A stretch of 44,243 nucleotides of DNA from an uncultured Bacteroidales bacterium (GTDB lineage Bacteria > Bacteroidota > Bacteroidia > Bacteroidales > Porphyromonadaceae): assembly GCA_902489445.1 (NCBI GenBank), contig CABTZX010000013.1:1-44243 (forward strand), in the 5' to 3' direction. Shown here in pieces: positions 24,895 through 33,707 of the stretch (position 1 is the first letter of the stretch; each line of letters begins with the position of its first letter). Below the pieces are notes generated by a model. The model did no database searches. It had not been told where the DNA came from and saw only the letters and a program-made list of their open reading frames with translations. Both the position numbers and the translations under genes were made by a program.

Positions 24895-26346
24895 ATGAAT
24901 TCGATAGCAATTATTGTTTCGGTCGTGCTGTCCGTGCTGGTGATGGTCGGCATCTCGTTGATGAGCAAGGTAAAGTACGCTAAGCTCGGTAATTTGCTTA
25001 GTGCCGTGGCTATTTTAGGCGGCATCATCTTTACACTATGTACTGAATGCGACGCAAAAAATACCCCTATCGTTGGGGTGTGGACGCTATGGCCCTCTTT
25101 GGCGATAGGTGCGATTTTGGGGGCATTCTTGGCAGCCCGGGTCAAAATGATCCAAATGCCTCAAATGGTGGCTCTGCTGAATGGGCTCGGTGGCGCCGCT
25201 TCGGCTATCGTGGGCGTGCTTTCGGTTGCCCAAATAGGAGTGGATGCCAATGTAACCCAATATGAGGTTTTCTACCGCGTAACCGGTTATCTCGCCATAG
25301 CGGTGGGGATGATTACGTTTGTAGGTAGTTTGGTGGCAGCGGGTAAGTTGCATCGCATTTTGCCACAGAAGCCTATGGTGTGGTTCCAGCACTCGTTAGT
25401 TACGATGCTGAGCCTCTTTGTTGCCGTGATATTTATAATCGTTGGCGCGGTTACGCCTATAGGGGACAGCCGTTTTGTATGGTTGGTTTGGGGCGTAATC
25501 CTGTTTTCTTCGTTCTTTGGTCTATACTTTTCGGTTCGTGTGGGTGGAGCGGATATGCCCATCACCATATCGCTGCTGAACTCATTGAGCGGTGTGGCGG
25601 GCGCAATTGCCGGTATGGCTATCGGCAATGTACTGCTGGTTGCCGTGGGCGGCATTGTAGGGGCATCCGGACTGCTCTTAACTCAAATCATGTGCAAAGC
25701 GATGAACCGAAGTCTGATCGCTATTCTTTCGGGCGGATCGATTAAGGGAAAGGCGAAAGCACCGGTAGCATCTCAGTCGAAAAAGAGTATAGCTGCGCCG
25801 CAAAGCGTATCGCCCAAAGAAGAAACTTCCGCAAAGGAACCGTCTGTGGGAAAGATACTTGCCGACGCAAAACGGGTAATTATCGTGCCGGGCTACGGTA
25901 TGGCTCTGGCGCAAGCACAGCAACAAGTGAAGCAATTGTTCGATACGCTTGCCGCCAACGGAGCGGAAGTGCGCTTCGCAATTCATCCGGTTGCGGGACG
26001 AATGCCGGGACATATGAACGTATTGCTGGCTGAAGTGAACGTTCCGTACGAAGATTTGTTCGAAATGGATGCGGTGAACGACGATTTTGCTCAGAGCGAT
26101 TTGGTTATAGTGGTAGGAGCTAACGACGTACTGAATCCGGCGGCACGCGATGCTGAGGGTACACCGATCTACGGAATGCCTGTACTGAATGTGGATCAGG
26201 CGAAGCACGTGATTATCTGTAACTACGATTTGAAGCCGGGCTACGCCGGAGTGGAAAATCCGCTCTATAGCCGTCAAACGGGCGTAACGCTCTGCTTGGG
26301 CGACGCAAAGGAAACGGTAGCTAAGCTCATTACAATGGTTCGATAG
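24895..26346 (+). CDS. pntB: NAD(P) transhydrogenase subunit beta
   Basis: A 483-residue subunit with about eight or nine N-terminal membrane helices (residues 1-280) of domain II, a short Ala/Lys/Ser linker, and a C-terminal NADP(H)-binding domain III. Domain III shows VIIVPGYGMALAQAQ, HPVAGRMPGHMNVLLAEVNVPYE, and LVIVVGANDVLNPAA, all diagnostic. It completes the pntAA-pntAB-pntB set and is followed after 46 bp by gcvH. Confidence 0.97.
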   Translation: MNSIAIIVSVVLSVLVMVGISLMSKVKYAKLGNLLSAVAILGGIIFTLCTECDAKNTPIVGVWTLWPSLAIGAILGAFLAARVKMIQMPQMVALLNGLGGAASAIVGVLSVAQIGVDANVTQYEVFYRVTGYLAIAVGMITFVGSLVAAGKLHRILPQKPMVWFQHSLVTMLSLFVAVIFIIVGAVTPIGDSRFVWLVWGVILFSSFFGLYFSVRVGGADMPITISLLNSLSGVAGAIAGMAIGNVLLVAVGGIVGASGLLLTQIMCKAMNRSLIAILSGGSIKGKAKAPVASQSKKSIAAPQSVSPKEETSAKEPSVGKILADAKRVIIVPGYGMALAQAQQQVKQLFDTLAANGAEVRFAIHPVAGRMPGHMNVLLAEVNVPYEDLFEMDAVNDDFAQSDLVIVVGANDVLNPAARDAEGTPIYGMPVLNVDQAKHVIICNYDLKPGYAGVENPLYSRQTGVTLCLGDAKETVAKLITMVR

Positions 26347-26392
26347 TAAAACAACAATAAAAATAAGATTACCAACTAAGCTTAAGATTAGT

Positions 26393-26773
26393 ATGAATTT
26401 CCCTAAAGACTTAAAGTACACAGCCGATCACGAATGGGTTCGTTGCGATGGAGAACGTTGCTACATCGGTATTACCGACCATGCTCAGAATGAATTGGGC
26501 GAAATCGTGTACGTGGATGTGGATTGTATGGACGAAGAATTCGGTCAAGGCGAAGTATTCGGCTCCATTGAAGCGGTAAAGACGGTTGCCGATATGATTA
26601 TGCCTGTTGCCGGCAAGGTGGTTGCCATCAACGAAGAACTGGCAGATGCGCCTGAACTCGTGAACAGCGATCCTTACGGAAAAGGATGGATCATTGCGAT
26701 TGAAGGTGCGGACGAAGATCAGTTCAAAGCGCTCATGTCCGCCGACGCTTATACCGAAATGATAGGTAAGTAA
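26393..26773 (+). CDS. gcvH: Glycine cleavage system H protein
   Basis: A 126-residue lipoyl-carrier protein that shuttles the methylamine intermediate between the P, T and L proteins of glycine cleavage. The lipoylated residue should be Lys63 in GSIEAVKTVADM, and the lead KYTADHEWVR is typical. No gcvP or gcvT is nearby; instead it sits between pntB and purE. Length is normal. One-carbon units from glycine cleavage feed purine synthesis, which fits the purE neighbour. Confidence 0.96.
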   Translation: MNFPKDLKYTADHEWVRCDGERCYIGITDHAQNELGEIVYVDVDCMDEEFGQGEVFGSIEAVKTVADMIMPVAGKVVAINEELADAPELVNSDPYGKGWIIAIEGADEDQFKALMSADAYTEMIGK

Positions 26774-26778
26774 GCGCA

Positions 26779-27288
26779 ATGACACCACTTGTAAGCGTTA
26801 TTATGGGGAGCACCTCCGATCTCCCCATAATGCAAAAAGCTACCGATGCGCTCAACCGCTTGGAAATACCTTTTGAGGTAATGGCTCTTTCGGCGCATCG
26901 TACGCCCGATGAGGTGGCGCACTTTGCACAAAATGCGGCAGGGCGTGGGGTAAAAGTGATTATTGCGGCTGCCGGTATGGCGGCGCATCTCCCCGGGGTT
27001 ATTGCATCGATGACCACTTTGCCGGTAATTGGTGTACCCATTGCCTCCACGCTTCAGGGCTTGGATGCACTGCTCGCTATTGTGCAGATGCCGGGCGGTA
27101 TACCCGTTGCCACGGTAGGAATTAATGCGGCGCAGAATGCCGCCCTGTTAGCTGCCCAAATCATTGCGCAAAGCGATGAAAAGGTGGCTGCCAAAGTGGC
27201 TCAGGATAAGCAAGATCTAAAGAATAAGATTGTCAAAGCAAACAATGACCTTAAAAGCCTCTGTCAGTACGAATACAGAGTTAATTAA
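26779..27288 (+). CDS. purE: N5-carboxyaminoimidazole ribonucleotide mutase
   Basis: A 169-residue class I PurE, which moves the carboxyl group of N5-CAIR to give CAIR in purine synthesis. IMGSTSDLP (8-16), the catalytic SAHRTP (His40), and AAAGMAAHLPGVIASMTTLPVIGVP (residues 63 onward) are signature segments. The start codon is five bases after the gcvH stop. No purK is adjacent. Confidence 0.96.
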   Translation: MTPLVSVIMGSTSDLPIMQKATDALNRLEIPFEVMALSAHRTPDEVAHFAQNAAGRGVKVIIAAAGMAAHLPGVIASMTTLPVIGVPIASTLQGLDALLAIVQMPGGIPVATVGINAAQNAALLAAQIIAQSDEKVAAKVAQDKQDLKNKIVKANNDLKSLCQYEYRVN

Positions 27289-27361
27289 GGCATTTGGATA
27301 GTTATTGTGCACAGCCCTGCCCGTAGCGTGCAAAACGTTGCGGAGCGGGGTTCTTTTCGTT

Positions 27362-29110
27362 ATGAAGGAAACTGAGCTTCATTCTGTCAATTATCGTCGG
27401 CGCAAGGCTGATTCCGTGCGGATTGGCGCGCTCCCTTTGGGAAGCGATTACCCGGTACGCATCCAAACGATGGCAGACGTTGATACCACCGATACGATAA
27501 GTGCCGTGGCGCAAGCCAAGCGCGTGAAACAAGCCGGCGCGGATTACTTCCGTTTCACGGCTCAAGGCGTGCGTCAGGCGGAAGCATTGGCGCCGATCCA
27601 CGAGGCTTTGCGTCGCGAGGGTATAGCGTTGCCGCTAATTGCCGATATACATTTCAATCCGCAGGCTGCCTTCGAGGCGCTCAAACATGTGGAAAAGGTA
27701 CGCATCAATCCGGGGAACTTTGCAGAGCGTAAGCCCGCCGGCGAGCGTTACACAGAGGCAGAGTTTGAGGCGGGCGAACGGCATGTAGCGGACGTTTTCG
27801 GCACATTTCTTGCCGAAGCGTCACGCTTGCACCGCGCTATCCGTATAGGGGTAAATCACGGTTCTTTATCCCGAAGAATGGTGGAACGATACGGCAATAC
27901 GCCGCTCGGAATGGTGGAAAGCGCGCTCGAGTACCTGCGTATCTGCAAAAAAGCACGCTTTACCGATGTGGTGGTATCGATGAAAAGCTCCAATCTCATC
28001 GTAATGACGCAGGCCGTGCGCCTATTGGCCGCGCGGCTTGAGGCGGAGGGCTTTGCCGTGCCGCTCCATTTGGGCGTAACGGAAGCAGGCGAAAGCGAGG
28101 ACGGACGTATCAAGAGTGCTATCGGCATCGGCTCGCTTCTTGCCGACGGAATTGGTGATACAATACGCGTTTCCCTGAGCGAACCGCCTGAAGCTGAGCT
28201 GCCTGTGGCGCGTTTGCTGTTACAACATGTGACGAAGCGTATATCGGCACCGGTGCTACCCGATATCACCTATCGCCCGGCGCAGGTTGCCCGTAGCGAA
28301 GCAATGCGTATTTCCGGCTTCAACACGCCCGAGTTGCCGTTTCCGCTCATCGTAGAGGCGGCGCATGCCGAGGCGGTTTCCGAGCCGCTTGCGCCCAACG
28401 ATCGGCTGATTAAACCGGGCGAAACGCTCCCATCTTGGGGCGATGCGCGCGTTATCTCCCTACGAGCTGCCGCAATGGAACGGATTGATACCGAGACGCT
28501 CACTAATCCGAATAACATCATTCTATTAGAGGCACCGGCGGACAATGCCATCGGCTATTGGCGATACGCGCTTGCCACGTTGCAGGCGAAGGGGATCAAA
28601 GCACCGGTAATACTGCATCGGCGCTTTGAAACGGAGCCTAAGGAAGAGCTGCTGATAGCCGCTTCCGTAGATTTTGGTACGCTGCTGGCGGAAGGTGCCG
28701 GTAGCGGCATCATGCTTACCGCACCGCATCTTGACGCGGCGTGGGTGCGCACGCTCGGGCTCAGCATCCTACAGGCGGTTCGCTTGCGCTTTAGTCACAC
28801 CGAGTTCATCAGCTGCCCCGGCTGCGGACGTACGCTCTTTAATCTGCAATCTACCGTTGCCAAGGTGAAAGCGGCGCTGGGGCATCTGCCCAATCTAAAG
28901 ATCGGCGTGATGGGTTGTATCGTAAACGGACCGGGCGAGATGGCTGATGCCGACTACGGATACGTGGGCGGCGCGCCGGGCAAAATAGATCTCTATCGCG
29001 GTCAGACCTGTCTGCGCCGCGGAATTAACGACGCCGATGCCGTTGACGAACTGATCGCTTTGCTCAAGGAGGAGGGACGTTGGCACGAGCCGCCCCTACC
29101 GAACGCCTGA
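27362..29110 (+). CDS. ispG: 4-hydroxy-3-methylbut-2-enyl diphosphate synthase
   Basis: A 582-residue IspG (GcpE), the iron-sulfur enzyme that converts MEcPP to HMBPP in the MEP pathway. It is the long three-part form of Bacteroidetes: an N-terminal TIM barrel with RIQTMADVDTTD and INPGNF, a large insert, and a C-terminal [4Fe-4S] domain with Cys485, Cys488 (SCPGCGRT) and Cys519 (GVMGCIVNGPGE). I choose ATG 27362; an in-frame ATG at 27305 would add 19 residues absent from the family as I know it. It is the last gene before the 29155 terminator. ispD is also in the window. Confidence 0.96.
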   Translation: MKETELHSVNYRRRKADSVRIGALPLGSDYPVRIQTMADVDTTDTISAVAQAKRVKQAGADYFRFTAQGVRQAEALAPIHEALRREGIALPLIADIHFNPQAAFEALKHVEKVRINPGNFAERKPAGERYTEAEFEAGERHVADVFGTFLAEASRLHRAIRIGVNHGSLSRRMVERYGNTPLGMVESALEYLRICKKARFTDVVVSMKSSNLIVMTQAVRLLAARLEAEGFAVPLHLGVTEAGESEDGRIKSAIGIGSLLADGIGDTIRVSLSEPPEAELPVARLLLQHVTKRISAPVLPDITYRPAQVARSEAMRISGFNTPELPFPLIVEAAHAEAVSEPLAPNDRLIKPGETLPSWGDARVISLRAAAMERIDTETLTNPNNIILLEAPADNAIGYWRYALATLQAKGIKAPVILHRRFETEPKEELLIAASVDFGTLLAEGAGSGIMLTAPHLDAAWVRTLGLSILQAVRLRFSHTEFISCPGCGRTLFNLQSTVAKVKAALGHLPNLKIGVMGCIVNGPGEMADADYGYVGGAPGKIDLYRGQTCLRRGINDADAVDELIALLKEEGRWHEPPLPNA

Positions 29111-29154
29111 CCCTCAGCGTGCCCACCGAGCCGCTTTTGGCTCATTTCCGATAT

Positions 29155-29200
29155 AAAGGTACCGATTTGCTGCGTGGCAGGTCGGTACCTTTTTCTTTTT
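29155..29200 (+). terminator. Strong intrinsic terminator after ispG
   Basis: AAAGGTACCGA (29155-29165) and TCGGTACCTTT (29182-29192) form a perfect 11-bp stem with a 16-nt loop, followed by a T-rich tract. It ends the pnt-gcvH-purE-ispG transcript. Confidence 0.9.
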
Positions 29201-29230
29201 TATACGTACGCTCCGCCCTTGCGCATCCTT

Positions 29231-29280
29231 AGTTCTTTCGGAATGTATCGGAACCCATCGGGGCAAGTCGGGGGTAATCC
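29231..29280. repeat. 10-bp CGG-phased repeat, short array
   Basis: Five decamers with CGG or CCG at a fixed 10-bp spacing (for example GAATGTATCG, GAACCCATCG, GGGCAAGTCG). The same motif makes longer arrays at 41331 and 44021. It is part of the 509-bp gene-free stretch between ispG and the glycogen-synthase-like gene. Confidence 0.65.
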
Positions 29281-29299
29281 GAGACGGTCCGACCGTCTC
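29281..29299. repeat. Perfect 9-bp inverted repeat
   Basis: GAGACGGTC and its exact complement GACCGTCTC are separated by one base. A one-base loop cannot form a stable RNA hairpin tip, so this looks more like a dimer-protein binding site or a repeat-borne palindrome than a terminator. Confidence 0.8.
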
Positions 29300-29341
29300 C
29301 GCCGCCTCCTTTTCTATATACATTGTCAACTGCTTCTATAT

Positions 29342-29471
29342 AGCTTCTCAATCTTCTCATTAGAGCGGCTCTATAAATCCTTTAAAGAATTTGTATAAAC
29401 TATTAAAAGGATTTATACGCGTACTTTAAAGGATTTGTATAAATCGTTTAAATGATTTATCGAAAAGGTAC
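29342..29471. repeat. 130-bp element with four TTTAAA-centred 22-mers, copy 1
   Basis: Four units start at 29372, 29394, 29416 and 29438, each 22 bp, with core AATCNTTTAAANGATTT. The 5' flank AGCTTCTCAA and the 3' flank AAGGTAC also match copy 2 at 40946-41075, and both copies span exactly 130 bp. Two TTCTATATA words 22 bp apart (29312, 29334) precede it. Confidence 0.88.
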
Positions 29472-29556
29472 GAAGGAAAGATTGCAAAACATCGTATAAC
29501 GGATTGAGAAAGATGCGTTAAAGAGGTGAGCATCAGCGCGCCGCGAGGGCAAAGAG

Positions 29557-29588
29557 TTTGGTTTTGAGGCTGATTTTACGTAACTTTG
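29557..29588 (+). promoter_or_regulatory. Promoter of the glycogen-synthase-like gene
   Basis: TTTG at 29557-29560 and TAACTTTG at 29581-29588 are 20 bp apart, an almost ideal Bacteroidetes promoter. The ATG follows 31 bases after the -7 box. Confidence 0.8.
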
Positions 29589-29619
29589 TCCAAAGAAACA
29601 GGAAAAACAACTACACTAT

Positions 29620-30438
29620 ATGGAACCCAAGAAGGTATTATTTATCACTCAGGAAATCGCCCCTTACGTAGCTTCTACGCCACTGAGCGAGCTATCGCGC
29701 AGCGTTCCGGCAGCGGTTGCGGAGGCGGGTCACGATATACGGATCTTTACGCCGTGTTACGGAACGATCAATGAGCGGCGCAATCAGTTGCACGATGTAA
29801 TACGTCTTTCCGGTATCAATATAATTGTGAACGATGCGGACCATCCCCTCATCGTAAAGGTTGCCACCATGCTGGACGGGCCACGCCTGCAAGTGTACTT
29901 TGTGGATAACGACGAGTTCTTTAAACGTAAGAGCCGCTTCAAGGCAGATGCCAAGTATGTGAACAGCAATATGGAGCGGAGCGTGTTTTTCGTCCGTAGT
30001 GTGTTCGAGGCGGTCAAAACGCTTCGCTGGTTGCCCGACATTATTCACTGCTTTGGATGGTTCAGCGCGCCGGCACTTCTCTATCTTAAGAGTATGTATG
30101 CGGATGATCCCTATTTTGGTAAGGCAAAAACCATCTTTACCGCATGGGAAGGTGAGGAAAAAGCTCCGCTCGGGGATAACGTGCACGACGTATTTTCCTT
30201 TGATAATGTGGCGGAAAAGGCGCTCCATATTATGGATGCCAACCCCACTACGGAAGGATTGTGGCAACTGGGCTATGCTTATGCGGACGCGGCGAGCCTC
30301 ATTGGTGGCTCGGATGCTACCCGTACGCTGATCAAACCCTATACGGATACGCTCAAATTACCCCTGCTCGAAGAGCCCGAAACGACGGAGGGCACTTCGG
30401 AAGTGTACGCGCCTCTGTACGAAAAGCTTTTCGGCTAA
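29620..30438 (+). CDS. Glycogen/starch synthase N-terminal domain-like protein, probably non-catalytic
   Basis: A 272-residue protein similar to the N-terminal Rossmann domain of GT5 glycogen synthases (VLFITQEIAPYVAS, AEAGHDIRIFTPCYG, PDIIHCFGWFSAPALLY). It ends where GlgA would begin its second domain, and the ADP-glucose-binding KTGGL near the N-terminus is replaced by ASTPL. Both points argue against glucosyltransferase activity. Short proteins of this kind next to a DUF4270 lipoprotein are, as I recall, common in Bacteroidetes, so it is likely a conserved repurposed protein rather than a recent truncation. Role unknown. Confidence 0.85.
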   Translation: MEPKKVLFITQEIAPYVASTPLSELSRSVPAAVAEAGHDIRIFTPCYGTINERRNQLHDVIRLSGINIIVNDADHPLIVKVATMLDGPRLQVYFVDNDEFFKRKSRFKADAKYVNSNMERSVFFVRSVFEAVKTLRWLPDIIHCFGWFSAPALLYLKSMYADDPYFGKAKTIFTAWEGEEKAPLGDNVHDVFSFDNVAEKALHIMDANPTTEGLWQLGYAYADAASLIGGSDATRTLIKPYTDTLKLPLLEEPETTEGTSEVYAPLYEKLFG

Positions 30439-30526
30439 ACGCGCAACAAAGGAGGCTTCTGCTCGTCTATATATATAGTGAGGAGTGGAGCAAAGGGGGA
30501 TGGATGCCGCATTCGGCATTATCCTC

Positions 30527-30534
30527 TATCTTTG
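30527..30534 (+). promoter_or_regulatory. -7 box of the DUF4270 gene
   Basis: TATCTTTG lies 23 bases before the ATG at 30558 and supports that start over the longer open frame. Confidence 0.6.
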
Positions 30535-30557
30535 CAAACGGTATAAGAAAAAGACGA

Positions 30558-31976
30558 ATGAACCAGATAAACAAAAGCCACCGAAGCCTTCCCGGCGCAT
30601 ATTTACTGATAGGTGCGGTAACGCTGTTCCTTGCGCTTGCGGGAACGGGTTGTAACGATAATCTGTCGCACGTGGGCGGCTCGGTAATGCCTCCCAAGGA
30701 TGCGCTCTATCCGCATGCCGATACGCTGCACTTTGATGCGCATTCCGTGGATATCGATTCCGTGTACGACCGCTCAACCTACTCACTTTTGGGCGAGTTG
30801 AGCGATCCTTTGTACGGTAATTTACGTGCTTCCTACATCAGTAGGTTCCAATATGCGCGTGATTATCATACCGAGTTTGAACCGATCGGTGGGGCAATTG
30901 ACTCTACCTTTATTGAGGTTTCCTATGCAAAGTGGGTGGGCGACTCCACCGTTTGGAGCAAAGTAACCGCATACGAAGTGAAACAAAAGCTGCCGGAAAG
31001 CCGCTATTCGGGCGATGTGCAGCCCTATCTGAAGGGCGCTTCCTACTTAGGTGCTTTAACGTATCGGGCAGGCAATGCCGCAGGGGTGCATAAGTTGCGC
31101 ATCCCGGTGAGCAAGGAGTTGGGAATGCGCTTCTACAAAGCATCGAAAGAGCATCCCGAGTATTTTGCATCGCAGGAAGCTTTTGAGGAAAATCTCCTTC
31201 GCGGCATCTATTTGCACTCTACCACCGGTAACGGCTGTATGCTGAGCGTGTACAGTACTTCGCTGGTGCTTTCGTATCGCTACCAAAAGTCCGATACCAC
31301 GCGTACCGGCGCCGATACCACTTATATCGCAACCGCCGAGGAAAGCTTTGTCAATACCAAGCAGCTCTACCTGCACCGTCAGTTCGAAACAGACCGGGGC
31401 GACGTGCTGAAAAAGCCGAATTCGGACTATGCCTTTATAACCTCTCCGCAGGGATTAGCCCTATCGTTGAGCGTTAATGCCGATGAGTTGAGCAAGACGT
31501 TCCTGAAGCAGGGGAGCGGAAATACGCGGCTGATTAACGAAGCAGCGCTTACGCTTGCCGTCGATCCGCCTGATGTGCACGGCTCAGTACTACAGCCGGC
31601 TACCTATTTGCTCCTATTGCCGGCGGATTCGCTCGGGCACTTTTTCGAAATGGGTGAGACGGAACGCTCTCAAAGCAATATAGCTTTCCTCTCGTCCGCC
31701 TACAATATCACGTCGCGCACCTATGTGTTTGCCAATATAAGTAGGTTAATTCAAGCGCATTTAACCAAACATATCCACGTAAACGACAAAGGCGTGGCTA
31801 CGTTGGACGAGCCGCTTAAGCTGATCGCTCTACCGGTAACGCGCGAAACGATGAGTGGAAACCGCAATGTAACCGCCACTATTTCCAACTACATCTATCC
31901 CTCCGGCGCACGCATTCGCCTGAATAACGGGCAAGTGCGGATAGGTGTGGTAACAACTATATACGCGAAAGACTAA
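30558..31976 (+). CDS. DUF4270 family lipoprotein
   Basis: A 472-residue predicted lipoprotein. The hydrophobic signal (AYLLIGAVTLFLALAGTGC) ends in a lipobox-like cysteine near residue 32. The mature N-terminus VGGSVMPPKDALYPHADTLHFDAHSVDIDSVYDRSTYSLLGELSDPLYG is the recognisable DUF4270 lead. The rest is beta-rich with no known catalytic motif. The frame stays open upstream to 30261, but that part overlaps the previous gene and lacks a signal, so ATG 30558 is preferred. DUF4270 proteins are Bacteroidetes-specific surface lipoproteins of unknown job. Confidence 0.9.
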   Translation: MNQINKSHRSLPGAYLLIGAVTLFLALAGTGCNDNLSHVGGSVMPPKDALYPHADTLHFDAHSVDIDSVYDRSTYSLLGELSDPLYGNLRASYISRFQYARDYHTEFEPIGGAIDSTFIEVSYAKWVGDSTVWSKVTAYEVKQKLPESRYSGDVQPYLKGASYLGALTYRAGNAAGVHKLRIPVSKELGMRFYKASKEHPEYFASQEAFEENLLRGIYLHSTTGNGCMLSVYSTSLVLSYRYQKSDTTRTGADTTYIATAEESFVNTKQLYLHRQFETDRGDVLKKPNSDYAFITSPQGLALSLSVNADELSKTFLKQGSGNTRLINEAALTLAVDPPDVHGSVLQPATYLLLLPADSLGHFFEMGETERSQSNIAFLSSAYNITSRTYVFANISRLIQAHLTKHIHVNDKGVATLDEPLKLIALPVTRETMSGNRNVTATISNYIYPSGARIRLNNGQVRIGVVTTIYAKD

Positions 31977-32006
31977 GTTCCGATATTTGTTTGATTTCGT
32001 AAGCCT

Positions 32007-33305
32007 ATGACCGCCAACGCATCCCTCCAAACACCTCACGCGATGCCGTACCTCAAAACGCGTCTAATTGTGATGAATTTCATCCAATTCTTTATCTGGG
32101 GCTCGTGGCTTATTACGTTAGGATTCTACTTAGGGAACGTAATGCATTTCGACGGCTTACAGATCGGTTACGTATTTGCTACGGCGGGAATTGCCTCCAT
32201 CATTATGCCTCCGCTCTTGGGATACGTAGCGGATCGATGGCTCAATGCGGAGCGGGTGCTCGCTATCTGCCATTTGGTGGGGGCGGTGCTCTATGCCGTT
32301 ATGTATAAACTACCGGTAGATGCCGGCTTTTGGCCTGTATTTTGGCTCTTTTTAGCCATAAACTGCTGTTTTATGCCTACGCTTGCGCTCACCAACAGTA
32401 TTGCCTATAATGCGCTTTCCAAAGGGGGATACGACGTGGTAAAGGACTTTCCGCCAATACGTGTGTTCGGAACCATTGGCTTTATTGCAGCCATGTGGTT
32501 GGTGAATCTGCTGGGGCTGATGGATAGCTCAAGCCAGTTTTTGATTCCTTTCATTGCATCGGCGGTGCTGGCGGGCTATTCGTTTACGTTGCCACAAACG
32601 CCTCCCGAGGGAAAAGGACGGAAGGAAAAGCGCAGTTTTCTCTCCATAATGGGCTTGGATGCCTTTGTGCTGTTCAAGGATAGGAAGATGGCTGTCTTTT
32701 TTATCTTCTCGATGTTGCTCGGCGCGGCACTACAGCTGACCAATGCATACGGCAATCCGTTCATTTCCGGCTTTGGAATGATGCCGGAGTTCGAGCAGAG
32801 CTTTGTGGTGAAATATCCCAACATATTGCTATCACTCTCGCAGATAAGCGAAACGCTCTTTATCCTTGCTATCCCATTCTTCCTGAAGAAGTTCGGCATT
32901 AAGAGGGTGATGCTGATGAGTATGTTGGCGTGGTTCCTGCGTTTCGGTCTGTTTGCCATAGGCGATCCAGGCTTCCCCGGCGTGTTGGCACTAATCCTTT
33001 CGATGGTGGTGTACGGCATGGCATTCGACTTTTTCAATATCTCCGGCAGTATCTTTGTGGAAAAGGGCACTGATCCCTCTATGCGGAGCGGTGCGCAGGG
33101 GCTGTTTATCTTCATGACCAACGGGTTAGGTACCATCATTGGTATGATAGCGGGCGGCCGCGTGGTGAGTCTGTTTGACGCTACCAACCAAGTAGCCAAC
33201 TGGCCCAAGGTATGGGGCGTGTTTGCTCTGTATGCGCTCGTGATTGCCATTCTGTTCTTTTTCCTCTTCCACTACGAACCGGCTCCCGAAGAGGTACGCA
33301 AGTAA
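32007..33305 (+). CDS. MFS nucleoside:H+ symporter (NupG/XapB family)
   Basis: A 432-residue, 12-helix transporter. The lead LIVMNFIQFFIWGSWLITLGFYL, followed by GYVADRW and later FNISGSIFVEKGTDPSMRSGAQG, are family signatures of nucleoside permeases. It probably imports nucleosides with protons across the inner membrane. The ATG at 32043 (MPYLKTRLIVMNF) is an equally possible start, since family members usually begin close to that point. It is 30 bp downstream of the DUF4270 gene and may share its transcript. Confidence 0.9.
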   Translation: MTANASLQTPHAMPYLKTRLIVMNFIQFFIWGSWLITLGFYLGNVMHFDGLQIGYVFATAGIASIIMPPLLGYVADRWLNAERVLAICHLVGAVLYAVMYKLPVDAGFWPVFWLFLAINCCFMPTLALTNSIAYNALSKGGYDVVKDFPPIRVFGTIGFIAAMWLVNLLGLMDSSSQFLIPFIASAVLAGYSFTLPQTPPEGKGRKEKRSFLSIMGLDAFVLFKDRKMAVFFIFSMLLGAALQLTNAYGNPFISGFGMMPEFEQSFVVKYPNILLSLSQISETLFILAIPFFLKKFGIKRVMLMSMLAWFLRFGLFAIGDPGFPGVLALILSMVVYGMAFDFFNISGSIFVEKGTDPSMRSGAQGLFIFMTNGLGTIIGMIAGGRVVSLFDATNQVANWPKVWGVFALYALVIAILFFFLFHYEPAPEEVRK

Positions 33306-33372
33306 CTACCGCCAAAAAGCGGGCGGCGCTGCGATCGTCGGGAAGCTTCTTACTCACTGAGGCGGATGCTTT

Positions 33373-33490
33373 CCTATATACCTTTGGATGTTCGCCGCAA
33401 AACATCTATACCTCTCGATCGAAACATCTATACCTTCCAGTTGAAACGTATATACCTATCGTTTGAAACGTATAGATGTATTGAGAGCAG
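33373..33490. repeat. 22-bp TATATA repeat array E (5 units)
   Basis: Units start at 33373, 33403, 33425, 33447 and 33469. The first step is 30 bp (22 plus 8) and the rest exactly 22. Unit 2 shares 18 consecutive bases, from TATACCTC to GATCGAAA, with unit 1 of array D, 10 kb away. The 402-bp space before the efflux operon holds this array; the remaining 200 bases show no gene or clear promoter. Confidence 0.9.
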
Positions 33491-33707
33491 GGAATACCCC
33501 CCTTTCCCTCCTTCGGCAGAAGTACTTTCTGCCCGGATTAAACTTTTGCGTTTAAGCGCGTCTATTAATAACGACAGCCCCACGGAGCGATTGCACGTTA
33601 ACCGGCTTGTAACGATAAAACGGTACATTCGTTCTGGCTGTCTTCTCTCATTTAAGGATGAGGGGAAAAAGGAGAAAAAGAAGAAACTATAATAACGTAA
33701 AGAGTAA

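Noticed and set aside
29620..30438. Frameshifted or broken glgA
   Set aside because: No remnant of a second GT5 domain follows in any frame; the next DNA encodes a DUF4270 lipoprotein with its own promoter.
33491..33707. Small RNA or promoter between array E and the efflux operon
   Set aside because: TACATTCG at 33624 is a poor -7 match with a TTG only 14 bp away, and no convincing structure or terminator was found.
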